Assembly: GCA_001803315.1 (NCBI GenBank)
Contig: MHBQ01000108.1
Coordinates: forward strand, 1-40,764
Source: Lentisphaerae bacterium RIFOXYC12_FULL_60_16
GTDB taxonomy: Bacteria > Verrucomicrobiota > Kiritimatiellia > UBA8416 > YA12-FULL-60-10
DNA: 40,764 nt
Direction of reading: 5' to 3'
The notes beneath the pieces were generated by a model. It had not been told where the DNA came from. It did not search any database and was given only the letters and a program-made list of their open reading frames with translations. The stretch's first letter is position 1. The number at the start of each line of letters is the position of its first letter. Below, one piece after another: positions 28,473 to 36,805 of this stretch. Both the position numbers and the translations under genes were made by a program.

Positions 28473-28916
28473 ATGTATCTGGACAGTGCGATTCTGGTCA
28501 AGCTGGTGGTTCGGGAACCGGACAGTGAATATTATGCCGACCTGGTTGATGGGCAACGGACGGTAACTGCTTCTGAACTGGTGGTGGCGGAATGTCGGTC
28601 TGCTTTGCTCCGGAAATGCAGGCAGGGCGAGATCGATACCCGAACTTGTGACCAATCGTGGGAAAGACTTCAGGCCTATTGGGATTCCGATGCCGGGGGA
28701 TTGATATTGCATCCGGTGAGCCGGATTATTTTGGAAGAAGCGGGTGAAGTCATCAAGCGGTGTATCGCGCGTGTGTCCGTGCGCACCCTGGATGCCATTC
28801 ATCTGGCATCCTGCAGGCTGACGCGTGACTACCCACTGATTACCAACGACCACGTTATGCGGGCTGCCGCGGAATCGATGGGATTGCCGTTGGGAGATCT
28901 TCCGCATATGCCATAA
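28473..28916 (+). CDS. vapC: Type II toxin VapC-like, PIN domain
   Basis: 'MYLDSAILVKL', 'ASELVVAECRSAL', 'VRTLDAIHLASC', 'LITNDHVMRAAAESMG' give the PIN acidic quartet; 3 nt after the antitoxin stop. Confidence 0.9.
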   Translation: MYLDSAILVKLVVREPDSEYYADLVDGQRTVTASELVVAECRSALLRKCRQGEIDTRTCDQSWERLQAYWDSDAGGLILHPVSRIILEEAGEVIKRCIARVSVRTLDAIHLASCRLTRDYPLITNDHVMRAAAESMGLPLGDLPHMP

Positions 28917-28988
28917 AGTCGCGTAACGGCAGGAATAGCCTTTTGCATCGTAGAAATCAAGACACCGAACTTGGCCACGGGGATGGGT

Positions 28989-29846
28989 TTATTTGCGTTT
29001 CTGGTGGGCGCGCTCGTTCCGGGGGTTCAGGAGGGGGTTGCCGCCGGGTGTGGCTGCCGCTTCCAGGCTGAGTGCTGCCGTACTGCGCCGGACGAATGCG
29101 AGCTGGGCGGCGACTTCCGCATATTCGTTGTGTGCGCTGTGGTGTTCCACTCCGAGACAGCCGCGGTAGCCGGCATCGCGGAGGATGCGCAGGGCGGAAT
29201 CAAGCCGGGTGAACGTGGTGTTGGCATCAATGTGCGTGTGAATGGCGAGCGGGGCGAGTTGACGGTCATAATCGTCAGGCGTCCCGTCCACATCCTTGCC
29301 CATATGGAGGAGGATGCCGTAGGCGGGGGAATCGACGGCTTTTGCCAGTTTCAGCATGTTGTCAGGATAGTTTTCGGCTCCCCAGTGTGTCTCGGGACCG
29401 ATCCGGTACCCGTTGTCGCCTGCCCGTTTGGCCCATGTGCGGAACGTTGTGGCGATCAAATCGAACTGCTCGGGGGACCAGTGGCGGTCACGGCCGCCGG
29501 CATCGATGCGGACGGTTTCCGCTGACAGGAATTCGGCTGCCTGGAGGTGGCGTTCGGCCAGGGCGGCATGCTGTTTACGTACCGCGGGATCGTCTTCCCA
29601 GGGATGGCAACCGTCGGCGTGGTAGTTGACCAGGCGCAGTCCCCGCTCGCGCATGGCATCGCGCACCTTGGTCAGGAACGCCGGCTGGAGATATTGTTCC
29701 GGGTCGGGGCCGAGCATGCCGTTCCAGATATCGGCGGTGTCGAGGTGATACCGGTACCGGCAGGACTCCAGGTAACCGAAGATGTCGAGGGTGCCGTTGG
29801 CCAGCGCCCCATGGAAGGAATAACCGGCAATGCTGATTGTATTCAT
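28989..29846 (-). CDS. Sugar phosphate isomerase/epimerase (TIM barrel)
   Basis: 'MNTISIAGYSFHGAL', 'RLVNYHADGCHPW', 'GPETHWGAENYPDNMLKLAKAVDSPAYGILLHMGKD', 'CLGVEHH'. Confidence 0.82.
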   Translation of the reverse strand: MNTISIAGYSFHGALANGTLDIFGYLESCRYRYHLDTADIWNGMLGPDPEQYLQPAFLTKVRDAMRERGLRLVNYHADGCHPWEDDPAVRKQHAALAERHLQAAEFLSAETVRIDAGGRDRHWSPEQFDLIATTFRTWAKRAGDNGYRIGPETHWGAENYPDNMLKLAKAVDSPAYGILLHMGKDVDGTPDDYDRQLAPLAIHTHIDANTTFTRLDSALRILRDAGYRGCLGVEHHSAHNEYAEVAAQLAFVRRSTAALSLEAAATPGGNPLLNPRNERAHQKRK

Positions 29847-29882
29847 GGAGTGAACGGTAATCCGGGCAGAAGCCGGCGTCAA
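29844..29882 (-). promoter_or_regulatory. Predicted promoter TTGACG-N17-TACCGT-N7-ATG of the isomerase
   Basis: Minus strand: -35 29882-29877, -10 29859-29854, ATG 29846-29844; no SD visible. Confidence 0.5.
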
Positions 29883-29943
29883 GTCAGGGCATCGGTGAGT
29901 AATGGCGGATGCATGAAACGGAAGGTTTATACCTTTGTTTGGA

Positions 29944-30018
29944 GACGGGGCGACCTCGCCCCGTTCTCTTCCCGACCAACCCCGATCCAGACCAGCCCGG
30001 GGTCGGGCCGGCTCCAGC
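29944..30018. repeat. GC-rich intergenic repeat, copy 2 (inverted; hairpin ACGGGGCGA-CC-TCGCCCCGT at 29945-29964)
   Basis: 30000-30017 is the exact reverse complement of 40747-40764; shares words with 5502-5570. Confidence 0.65.
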
Positions 30019-30147
30019 GGAAATGTTTTAACTCCATGCGCCCTGTCAAGTCAGGGACGATGGAACGTGGGATGGTGTGTGGGGTGAATATGGAGAGTTA
30101 TTGGGCTTCGGATTGGATGGGGTCAGGCATCCAGCACGGTTGGCCTG

Positions 30148-31116
30148 TCACGCGGTCCAGTCGAAGACGATCCCGTTGAAATGGTTGCGGTCACCGGTGA
30201 ACAGGCGGGTGTACAGGGCGGCGGATTCCTGCCAGGGCACCAGGTGCGAAATCAGCGGGTCCATCTCCAGTTTTCCGCTCATGATCAGACGCAGAGCCCC
30301 TTCCCGGTTGGGCCGTTCGCCAATGAACGCCGGGTAGAAGCACTGCAACTGTTTGCCGTGCGGAATGCTGAAGGTGTAGGAAACCGTGTCGGGATACCAG
30401 CCTTCAAAGACGAACTTTCCGCCCTTGTTCAAGCCGCCGGCCCGTACGCACTTCATGGCGTCCTCCAGCAGACCCTGGAAACCGGTGGATTCGAGAACCA
30501 CATCCACACCGCCGGGGAATCGTTGCAGGAGCTGTTCGGAGACTGGTCCCTTCGAAGCGTCGATCACCCAGTCCGAGCAGTATTTTTGGGAGATGGCCAG
30601 GCGTTCGGGTGACAATTCGCTGGTGATCACGTAGGCGCCGCGCAGGCGGGCGAGCTGGGCGGTGCATTGGCCGATCAGACCCTGACCGACCACGAGAACC
30701 GTATTGCCCGTGTTTACATCGGCATGGGTCAATGCATGGGCGCCCACCGACGGCATGACGAACAGTGCGCAGGCCTTGGCCGCTTTGGGATTGGCCAGCT
30801 TGTGGACGTAATCCTTGTTGGCCTTGACGAACTGGGCGTGGGACGGCGAGGCGAAAGCCACCACCCGTTCACCGACTTCGAAGCCGGAAACCTGATCACC
30901 TTTCTTGACGATCTCGCCGGTAAGCTGGTAACCGGCGGCGGGAAAGGGGATGGTGCGGCCTTCCAGCCGTTTGCCGGTGGCCACCCACATTTCGGTGCCG
31001 ATACTGACACCCGAGTAATGGGTTTTGATCAGGACACTGTTGGCATCGATCTCGGGCATCGGGGTTTCCACGAGTTCGGCGCGTTTATTGACTTCGGTGA
31101 TCGTAACGACTTTCAT
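30148..31116 (-). CDS. Zinc-type (MDR) alcohol dehydrogenase-like oxidoreductase
   Basis: 'HYSGVSIGTEMWVATG', 'GEIVKKGDQVSGFEVGERVVAF', 'VLVVGQGLIGQCTAQLARLRGA'; SD CAGGAG upstream. Confidence 0.85.
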   Translation of the reverse strand: MKVVTITEVNKRAELVETPMPEIDANSVLIKTHYSGVSIGTEMWVATGKRLEGRTIPFPAAGYQLTGEIVKKGDQVSGFEVGERVVAFASPSHAQFVKANKDYVHKLANPKAAKACALFVMPSVGAHALTHADVNTGNTVLVVGQGLIGQCTAQLARLRGAYVITSELSPERLAISQKYCSDWVIDASKGPVSEQLLQRFPGGVDVVLESTGFQGLLEDAMKCVRAGGLNKGGKFVFEGWYPDTVSYTFSIPHGKQLQCFYPAFIGERPNREGALRLIMSGKLEMDPLISHLVPWQESAALYTRLFTGDRNHFNGIVFDWTA

Positions 31117-31230
31117 GATTGTCTCCTGTGCACGAATTCCATTTTCCGTGATGCGCTTTGCTTTATACGTGTTGTCGTTGGTTTACGCGAGTGGCAAAAT
31201 TTCAGGGGGAATGACCGGATGGTAGGGGTG

Positions 31231-32325
31231 TTATCGTTTCCAGGCTTCAGGGGCGAGGGGGTCCCGCTGGTTGAAGTCGGAACGGAACTGTTCCAGTGCC
31301 CGGTATTCGAATTCGGGATCGAATGCCATCACGAGCCGTTCGTAGGCATTCTTGCCGGCGGATTGAATGGTAAATTCCAGCGCACGGGCTTCCTTTTCGG
31401 ATGCGGGACCATCGGCCAGTTTACGACGGGCGACGGTCATTCGCTGGGCATAATCGCCGGCCCATTTCAGGTTGCCGGGATGGGGACCTTGGGCGGCCTC
31501 CTTGCGCTTGATGTCTCGTTCGGTCTCCAACCATTTCCGGAACCCGGTGACGCAGGTACGCCTGGCTTCAAGCGTGGTGAATACCCACCGGTTCTGGTCC
31601 AGGTCCCAGGTCAGTTTCCGCCAGTTGGAAAAAGCGCGGGGATCGGTGCTGTACCAGGTCAACATGCCGTCCGAACGCGTCGAACTGTAGGTTTTCTGCC
31701 AGCATTCGGTAATCCCTGCGTCCGAGGTGGGTAGTGAATTGCTGGGAGGGTCGTTGGAAAAGACCCATTCCCCGTTCAGCCGGTATTTGATTTGGGCGTC
31801 TTTATCTTCGGGATGGTTGTGGTTGACGTTCGTGTTGATGCCGCGGCCCAACAGGGATGCGGTCATGGCGTTCCACTTGTTGGAAGGAATGGTGCAGGCG
31901 TGGATCCACCGCTTGTGCATGAGTTCACGGATTTTCGTGCGATCTTCCGGAACCCCGGCTTTGCGTCCTGCCCGGACAATTGAATTCTCGAAACGGGCAT
32001 CGTCCAAAGGGCTGCCGACGGACGGGGTGTCGGTATTGGCCGGGAATGAGACCTCGTCTTGGGAACGGTTTCCGGTGTCCACGGTTCCTTTCCGGATTTC
32101 GGCAATGTCCGCCGCATCAATCATCCGGGTCTTGGATTCCCCGTCGGGTAGAAAGATAACCAGTGCATTGGCTTTGCCCTTGACCTGACCGGTGAGGGTC
32201 TGGCCGTTCTTAAGTACCAGGGTGTCCGCCCCGGCAAAGGTGGCGCCGATTACGGCCCATCCGGTTATTAGGATGAGTAACCTGACAGGCGCCAGGCAGG
32301 CTTGCCCTGTGGGTGACATAAGCAT
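31231..32325 (-). CDS. Secreted hypothetical protein with N-terminal SH3/Sm-like beta domain
   Basis: Signal peptide then 'DTLVLKNGQTLTGQVKGKANALVIFLPDGESKTRMIDAADIAEIRKG'; SD GGAAGGA before ATG 32325. Confidence 0.7.
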   Translation of the reverse strand: MLMSPTGQACLAPVRLLILITGWAVIGATFAGADTLVLKNGQTLTGQVKGKANALVIFLPDGESKTRMIDAADIAEIRKGTVDTGNRSQDEVSFPANTDTPSVGSPLDDARFENSIVRAGRKAGVPEDRTKIRELMHKRWIHACTIPSNKWNAMTASLLGRGINTNVNHNHPEDKDAQIKYRLNGEWVFSNDPPSNSLPTSDAGITECWQKTYSSTRSDGMLTWYSTDPRAFSNWRKLTWDLDQNRWVFTTLEARRTCVTGFRKWLETERDIKRKEAAQGPHPGNLKWAGDYAQRMTVARRKLADGPASEKEARALEFTIQSAGKNAYERLVMAFDPEFEYRALEQFRSDFNQRDPLAPEAWKR

Positions 32326-32540
32326 GTCAATATCCTTCCATATTTTGGACCAAAAGGTCAATGGTGATGGCAGGTGAATTCCTCGGGAAATTCCTGTTGG
32401 GGTCCGTTTTCGGATCCGTTTTCGCGGGCCAGGTTTCACGTTGACAATCAGCTGACCGGGTTGGGAGAATCATACGCTACAGGGAACGGCGTATCTTAAG
32501 CCTTTGGATACAAGTTGCCGATGGGGAAGGAAGCGGGATC

Positions 32541-35195
32541 ATGAGCGACATTGAAAAAATAAAACGGTTTTCCTTCGGTTGCATGGGTGTGCTGATGTTG
32601 CTGATGATGGCTCCCTACCTGTATATGGAGGTCCGGAACCGGGTGGATGAGCGGACGGCCTCCCGTCCACCCAAGACCGGGACCCCGCGTGAAGTTCAGT
32701 ATCTGCTCAACCAGAACCGGGCGGACGATGCCTTTGCCGCCTGTTTACGCAACATGCCGACCGCGCAGGATGACGAGACGAAGCGGAACTTTGCAAACGC
32801 GCTGGACCGTTGTATCCAGGAAATATACCGGAAACAGAAGGAGACCCGTGGTAAGGACCAGGTGGATTCCATCCATAGGGAACTGTCTGCCAAATTGCCG
32901 GAACCGAATAAAGTGCTGCAAGATCTCTGGCTCCATGACCGGAGTGCCATGGCCCGGGAAGCTATCCACAAGAAACAGTGGGTTGAGGCCGGTCAACAGT
33001 TGGAAATGCTTCGAACTGCCCTGGGTAATGCCACCAATGAGACCCTGGCCCGTCTGTATCGCGACTATGCCTCGCCGCAGTGGCAGGACGGGCTTTATCA
33101 CGGGCGTGTGTCCACGGCGGCTGAATTCATGCAGGGGTTGATGGCGGTGCCCGGTTATGGCCGGTCCAAGGTGCTCCGGGAGGAATACCGTCGTTTTCTT
33201 GAGGCTTGGCTTGCCCAGTGTCACAGCGTGGGTGATACGGTCAACGGGGACCCGGTGCTGGACCAATTGTTGGCTTTCTACCGCGAGGCGGGCGAGGGGT
33301 TTCCGTTCAGCCGGTTTGATAGTTACATTGTCGGCCGGCTGGATCGGTGTGTGACCCAGGGGGACGACGATTGGCCGAAAGCATTCTTCAAGACACTGGT
33401 AACGATTACGCCCCGGGATCGATTACAGTTCCAGAATCTTGCCCGGGAATACCAGGAGAAACGTTGGAAAGCGGTGGCTGCCAAGGGTGATTTTGCGCGT
33501 GTCCAGGTCCTGCTGGTGGAGTTTTCCGGCCAGGCTGACCTGCTTGGGAATGACTGGTGCCTGCAACAGTATGCCGCCAGCTTGCTGGCGGCATGGGAAT
33601 ACGAACGGAAGGCCGGAAGAATTTCCACGGCGCGACAGTGCCTTGAACAGGTGCTGGTCCATTATGCAAACGGGGCTGATTTCCATCAGCTTGCCAACGC
33701 ACTCCGCCAGGAATGGCCCGTCAACGAGTTGCTAAACCGGGTGGACTCCCTGCTCGACAAGGGTCTGATCACGGCGGCCCGGAGTGTCGTGGCGGCAGTG
33801 AGGCCGGCAGGACTCCGATCGGCGTCCCCCACGGAAACCGATCATTCGATCAATCTTGCCCTGTTGGCCTGTGCCCGGGCGGGTGCTACCGCGTGGTTGA
33901 AACAGCCGGATAAAGTCCTGCTCGACAACGTCCAGGATGATTACCGGAATCTCGTGCTGTTCAACCCGGTGTTCCGGACTCGCCGGGATGTCTGGCATGA
34001 AACCGGCGCCGAATACACACGGTTTCTGATCCGGGTTGCACAGGGATATGCGGCAAACCAGTCGTTTCGTGAGGCGAATGATGTCTTGGATGCGGTCCAG
34101 CGCAATGTGGCGACGGTCCTGTGGGAAGATACGGTTCGTCAGGCCGGTGTGGACCCCTGGCAGGGAGTGCCACCGGAGATTCTTGAAACGGTCCGAACGC
34201 GGGTGACGGGCAACGATGCGGCCCAGCGTCTGGTGGTCCTGACCGAATTGGCGCGGCAGGGCGCCTATGTGGTTCCGCAAGCCGTTGAAATTGCCGCCGT
34301 GCGGCGACAGGTGGGAGAGGCACAGGCATCCAGTCAGGCCATGCTGGCCTTGACGGAACTGGAGGCAGCCACCTGCCGGGACCAGACGCTTGCGGCGCTC
34401 CGAACGGTGTTGCGGCAGTATCCCGCCGCTCCAGCGGCAACCGAGGTGAAAAACCGGCTCCAGGGGATTATCCGAAAGGCCAGCACCGACCAGGAGAACC
34501 GTTCAGACCGGGAAATTGGAAAAGCATCCGGATTCACCCTGTTGAGCGAGGTGCTGGGCTTCTATGTGGATGAAATCGGGGTTAAAGATGCCCATGAACC
34601 TTTTGCCATCGAGCTCAAAAAGCGCTTGAAAGCCGCTGCGAATGCCAGTGGTAAACTGGCGCCGATGACGCGTGTGTTCTTTCTCAGCCTGTTGGCGGAT
34701 TCCATGCCGCCGGATGATCCCGAAGGACGCAAGGCGCACCAGCAGGCTATGGAACAGGGCCTTAAATTAATGGACCAGATGGCCGGGGCTGAACTCGTGG
34801 ATCCAGGGTCCGTCATGCCGTCGTTGCTGGAAAACCTTTCCGTCATGGCGATCGAGAACAAAACGCCGTATCACCTGATGGTCTTTGCCAAGGGTCCGGA
34901 ACAGTTCTTTGTCCGCCTCAGCCCCTATCGTCGCGGTAGTGCCGTTCTGAAGAACGGCATGTATGACTTGGCGGTCATTGCCGCCCGGGAGGATATCCAG
35001 CCGTTCCGCGGGAAGCGCAAGTACGACGGTGAATACCAGCTCAGTTCCTATATTGTGAAAATGAGCCAGGGTGGTACCGTTTGGGATGAAGCGGCGTATG
35101 CCACAGGTGATTTCCGGTTGTTGAGAATGCCGCAGGATGTCAAGGGCTACACCGTTCATCCCAAGTCCGGGATGGTCCTGCCGGGTGGAAAATGA
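32541..35195 (+). CDS. Large membrane-anchored hypothetical protein (alpha-solenoid-like)
   Basis: 884 aa; one N-terminal TM (FGCMGVLMLLMMAPYLYM); long helical Ala/Leu/Gln-rich body; SD GGAAGGAAG. Confidence 0.75.
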   Translation: MSDIEKIKRFSFGCMGVLMLLMMAPYLYMEVRNRVDERTASRPPKTGTPREVQYLLNQNRADDAFAACLRNMPTAQDDETKRNFANALDRCIQEIYRKQKETRGKDQVDSIHRELSAKLPEPNKVLQDLWLHDRSAMAREAIHKKQWVEAGQQLEMLRTALGNATNETLARLYRDYASPQWQDGLYHGRVSTAAEFMQGLMAVPGYGRSKVLREEYRRFLEAWLAQCHSVGDTVNGDPVLDQLLAFYREAGEGFPFSRFDSYIVGRLDRCVTQGDDDWPKAFFKTLVTITPRDRLQFQNLAREYQEKRWKAVAAKGDFARVQVLLVEFSGQADLLGNDWCLQQYAASLLAAWEYERKAGRISTARQCLEQVLVHYANGADFHQLANALRQEWPVNELLNRVDSLLDKGLITAARSVVAAVRPAGLRSASPTETDHSINLALLACARAGATAWLKQPDKVLLDNVQDDYRNLVLFNPVFRTRRDVWHETGAEYTRFLIRVAQGYAANQSFREANDVLDAVQRNVATVLWEDTVRQAGVDPWQGVPPEILETVRTRVTGNDAAQRLVVLTELARQGAYVVPQAVEIAAVRRQVGEAQASSQAMLALTELEAATCRDQTLAALRTVLRQYPAAPAATEVKNRLQGIIRKASTDQENRSDREIGKASGFTLLSEVLGFYVDEIGVKDAHEPFAIELKKRLKAAANASGKLAPMTRVFFLSLLADSMPPDDPEGRKAHQQAMEQGLKLMDQMAGAELVDPGSVMPSLLENLSVMAIENKTPYHLMVFAKGPEQFFVRLSPYRRGSAVLKNGMYDLAVIAAREDIQPFRGKRKYDGEYQLSSYIVKMSQGGTVWDEAAYATGDFRLLRMPQDVKGYTVHPKSGMVLPGGK

Positions 35196-36316
35196 TTCCG
35201 GTGTATTCCGCGAATAACGGAGGCGGATGCCGGGCCGACCTGTTTCGGTTGCTGGCGGGTGAACGGACGGGAGGGGTGGTCTGGACCGCGGATATCACCT
35301 ATTGGATCAGCGGTCAGAAAGCTTGCGGCAAGGCCGATCCGGCGTGGGATACCGAGGCGGGATATCTGGACCTGCACCGCAGTTTGGGGATCGTGCCGTA
35401 TTACGATTACGGGAATTTCTGGGCGGGCATGCCCCGGTACGACGCCACGGTGGAAGAAACGTGGATCCATGACGGGAACCGGTCGCTGCATCGGTTGCGG
35501 ACACCGCGGGGCATCCTGGAAGAAGAACACATCACCTTGAAGGAGAGTGCCTGTACGGGGTGCGTACGCCATTTTGTGCGGACAGGGGAGGATCTGGCCG
35601 TCTTGGAGGATTTGCTCCAACGCCGGACCATGGTGCCGGCGAACCTGGATGATTATCCGGCCCGGATGGCCCGTTGGACGGATTATGACGGGTTGCCGGC
35701 ACTCGGGTTGCCGCGTTCACCGATGGCGGCGTTCTGCTACGAATGGGCGGGCATCCAGGATGCTGTCTACCTGTTGATGGACCATGAGGAGCAGGTGCGT
35801 AGGATCCTGGAAATGATGGAGGAGCAGGAAGCGGCTGTGTTGGATGCGGTATGCAGGTTGAAACCGCCGCTGGTACATTTTCCCGACAATCTGGATAGCG
35901 AGAACCTGACCAGCTGGTACGATGAATGGCTGGGCCCCACGCATCGCCGGAGGCTGGCACGATTGCATGCGGCAGGCATTCGTGCCGCGGTGCATTTGGA
36001 TGGCGCCGTGCGCGGATTGCTGCCCAAACTGGCGGTGGTGGGTTTCGATGCCGTCGAGGCGCTGACTCCGGCTCCCTGCGGGGATTTGAACGTGGAGGAA
36101 ATGGCTGCGTTAGCCGGAGAACCGACCGTATTGTGGGGTGGGGTGCCCGGCGCCATGTTTGCGCCGCCCTATACCTGGAATGATTTACGCCGGCATGTTG
36201 AGCATGTGCTGGAGGTGTGGGGTGGGAGGCGATTCATCCTGGGAGTGGCGGATCAGGTGCCGCCGGATGGCGATATCGAGCATTGCCGCCGTATCCGCGA
36301 TTTATTGGAGGACTGA
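35192..36316 (+). CDS. Uroporphyrinogen decarboxylase (URO-D)-like family protein
   Basis: 'DYDGLPALGLPRSPMAAFCYEWAGIQDAVYLLMDHEEQVRRILEMMEE' and 'HLDGAVRGLLPKLAVVGFDAVEALTPAPCGDLNVEEMAAL...LWGGVPG'; ATG overlaps the previous stop by 4 nt. Confidence 0.78.
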   Translation: MIPVYSANNGGGCRADLFRLLAGERTGGVVWTADITYWISGQKACGKADPAWDTEAGYLDLHRSLGIVPYYDYGNFWAGMPRYDATVEETWIHDGNRSLHRLRTPRGILEEEHITLKESACTGCVRHFVRTGEDLAVLEDLLQRRTMVPANLDDYPARMARWTDYDGLPALGLPRSPMAAFCYEWAGIQDAVYLLMDHEEQVRRILEMMEEQEAAVLDAVCRLKPPLVHFPDNLDSENLTSWYDEWLGPTHRRRLARLHAAGIRAAVHLDGAVRGLLPKLAVVGFDAVEALTPAPCGDLNVEEMAALAGEPTVLWGGVPGAMFAPPYTWNDLRRHVEHVLEVWGGRRFILGVADQVPPDGDIEHCRRIRDLLED

Positions 36317-36318
36317 AC

Positions 36319-36798
36319 ATGCAGGAATTGAAAAAAGGTCTGGCGGTGGCGTTGAAGGATGGCCGGGAACGCCGGGAGGCGCTGGCGGCCTTCAAGCAAC
36401 AGGTCTGGAAATGGGGCGTGGCCATGCCGAAGGTTCTGCCGCTGGTGTTGGATTTCGGGTTGGGTGAATTCTCGAAGACGGGGTTGATCGAGTATTGGAT
36501 TGCCAACGAGCAGAAGGCCGGTTATTGCGGGAAGTACCTGTTCGTGTTCGACGGACAGACCTGTCCGGAACACCGGCATCAGCGTAAACACGAAACGTTC
36601 TTTGTGGTCAAGGGGAAGGTGCGTCTGCGTGTGGACAAGCGCACGCACGCGCTCGGTGAAGGCGGGGTACTGGTGGTGCCGCCGGGACGGCGTCATCGGT
36701 TCACCGGGGTGGGCCCGGCGTTGTTGCTGGAACTCTCCATGCCCTGTGAAATTGCGGATAATGATTTCACCAACCGGAAAATACCGATCGGACGTTGA
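36319..36798 (+). CDS. Cupin-domain protein (D-lyxose isomerase-like)
   Basis: 'GQTCPEHRHQRKHETFFVVKGKVRLRVDKRTHALGEGGVLVVPPGRRHRFTG' cupin motifs. Confidence 0.8.
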   Translation: MQELKKGLAVALKDGRERREALAAFKQQVWKWGVAMPKVLPLVLDFGLGEFSKTGLIEYWIANEQKAGYCGKYLFVFDGQTCPEHRHQRKHETFFVVKGKVRLRVDKRTHALGEGGVLVVPPGRRHRFTGVGPALLLELSMPCEIADNDFTNRKIPIGR

Positions 36799-36805
36799 GG
36801 AACCC

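Noticed and set aside
28969-29525. 184-aa plus-strand ORF opposite the isomerase
   Set aside because: Shadow ORF; TIM-barrel isomerase on the minus strand is better supported.
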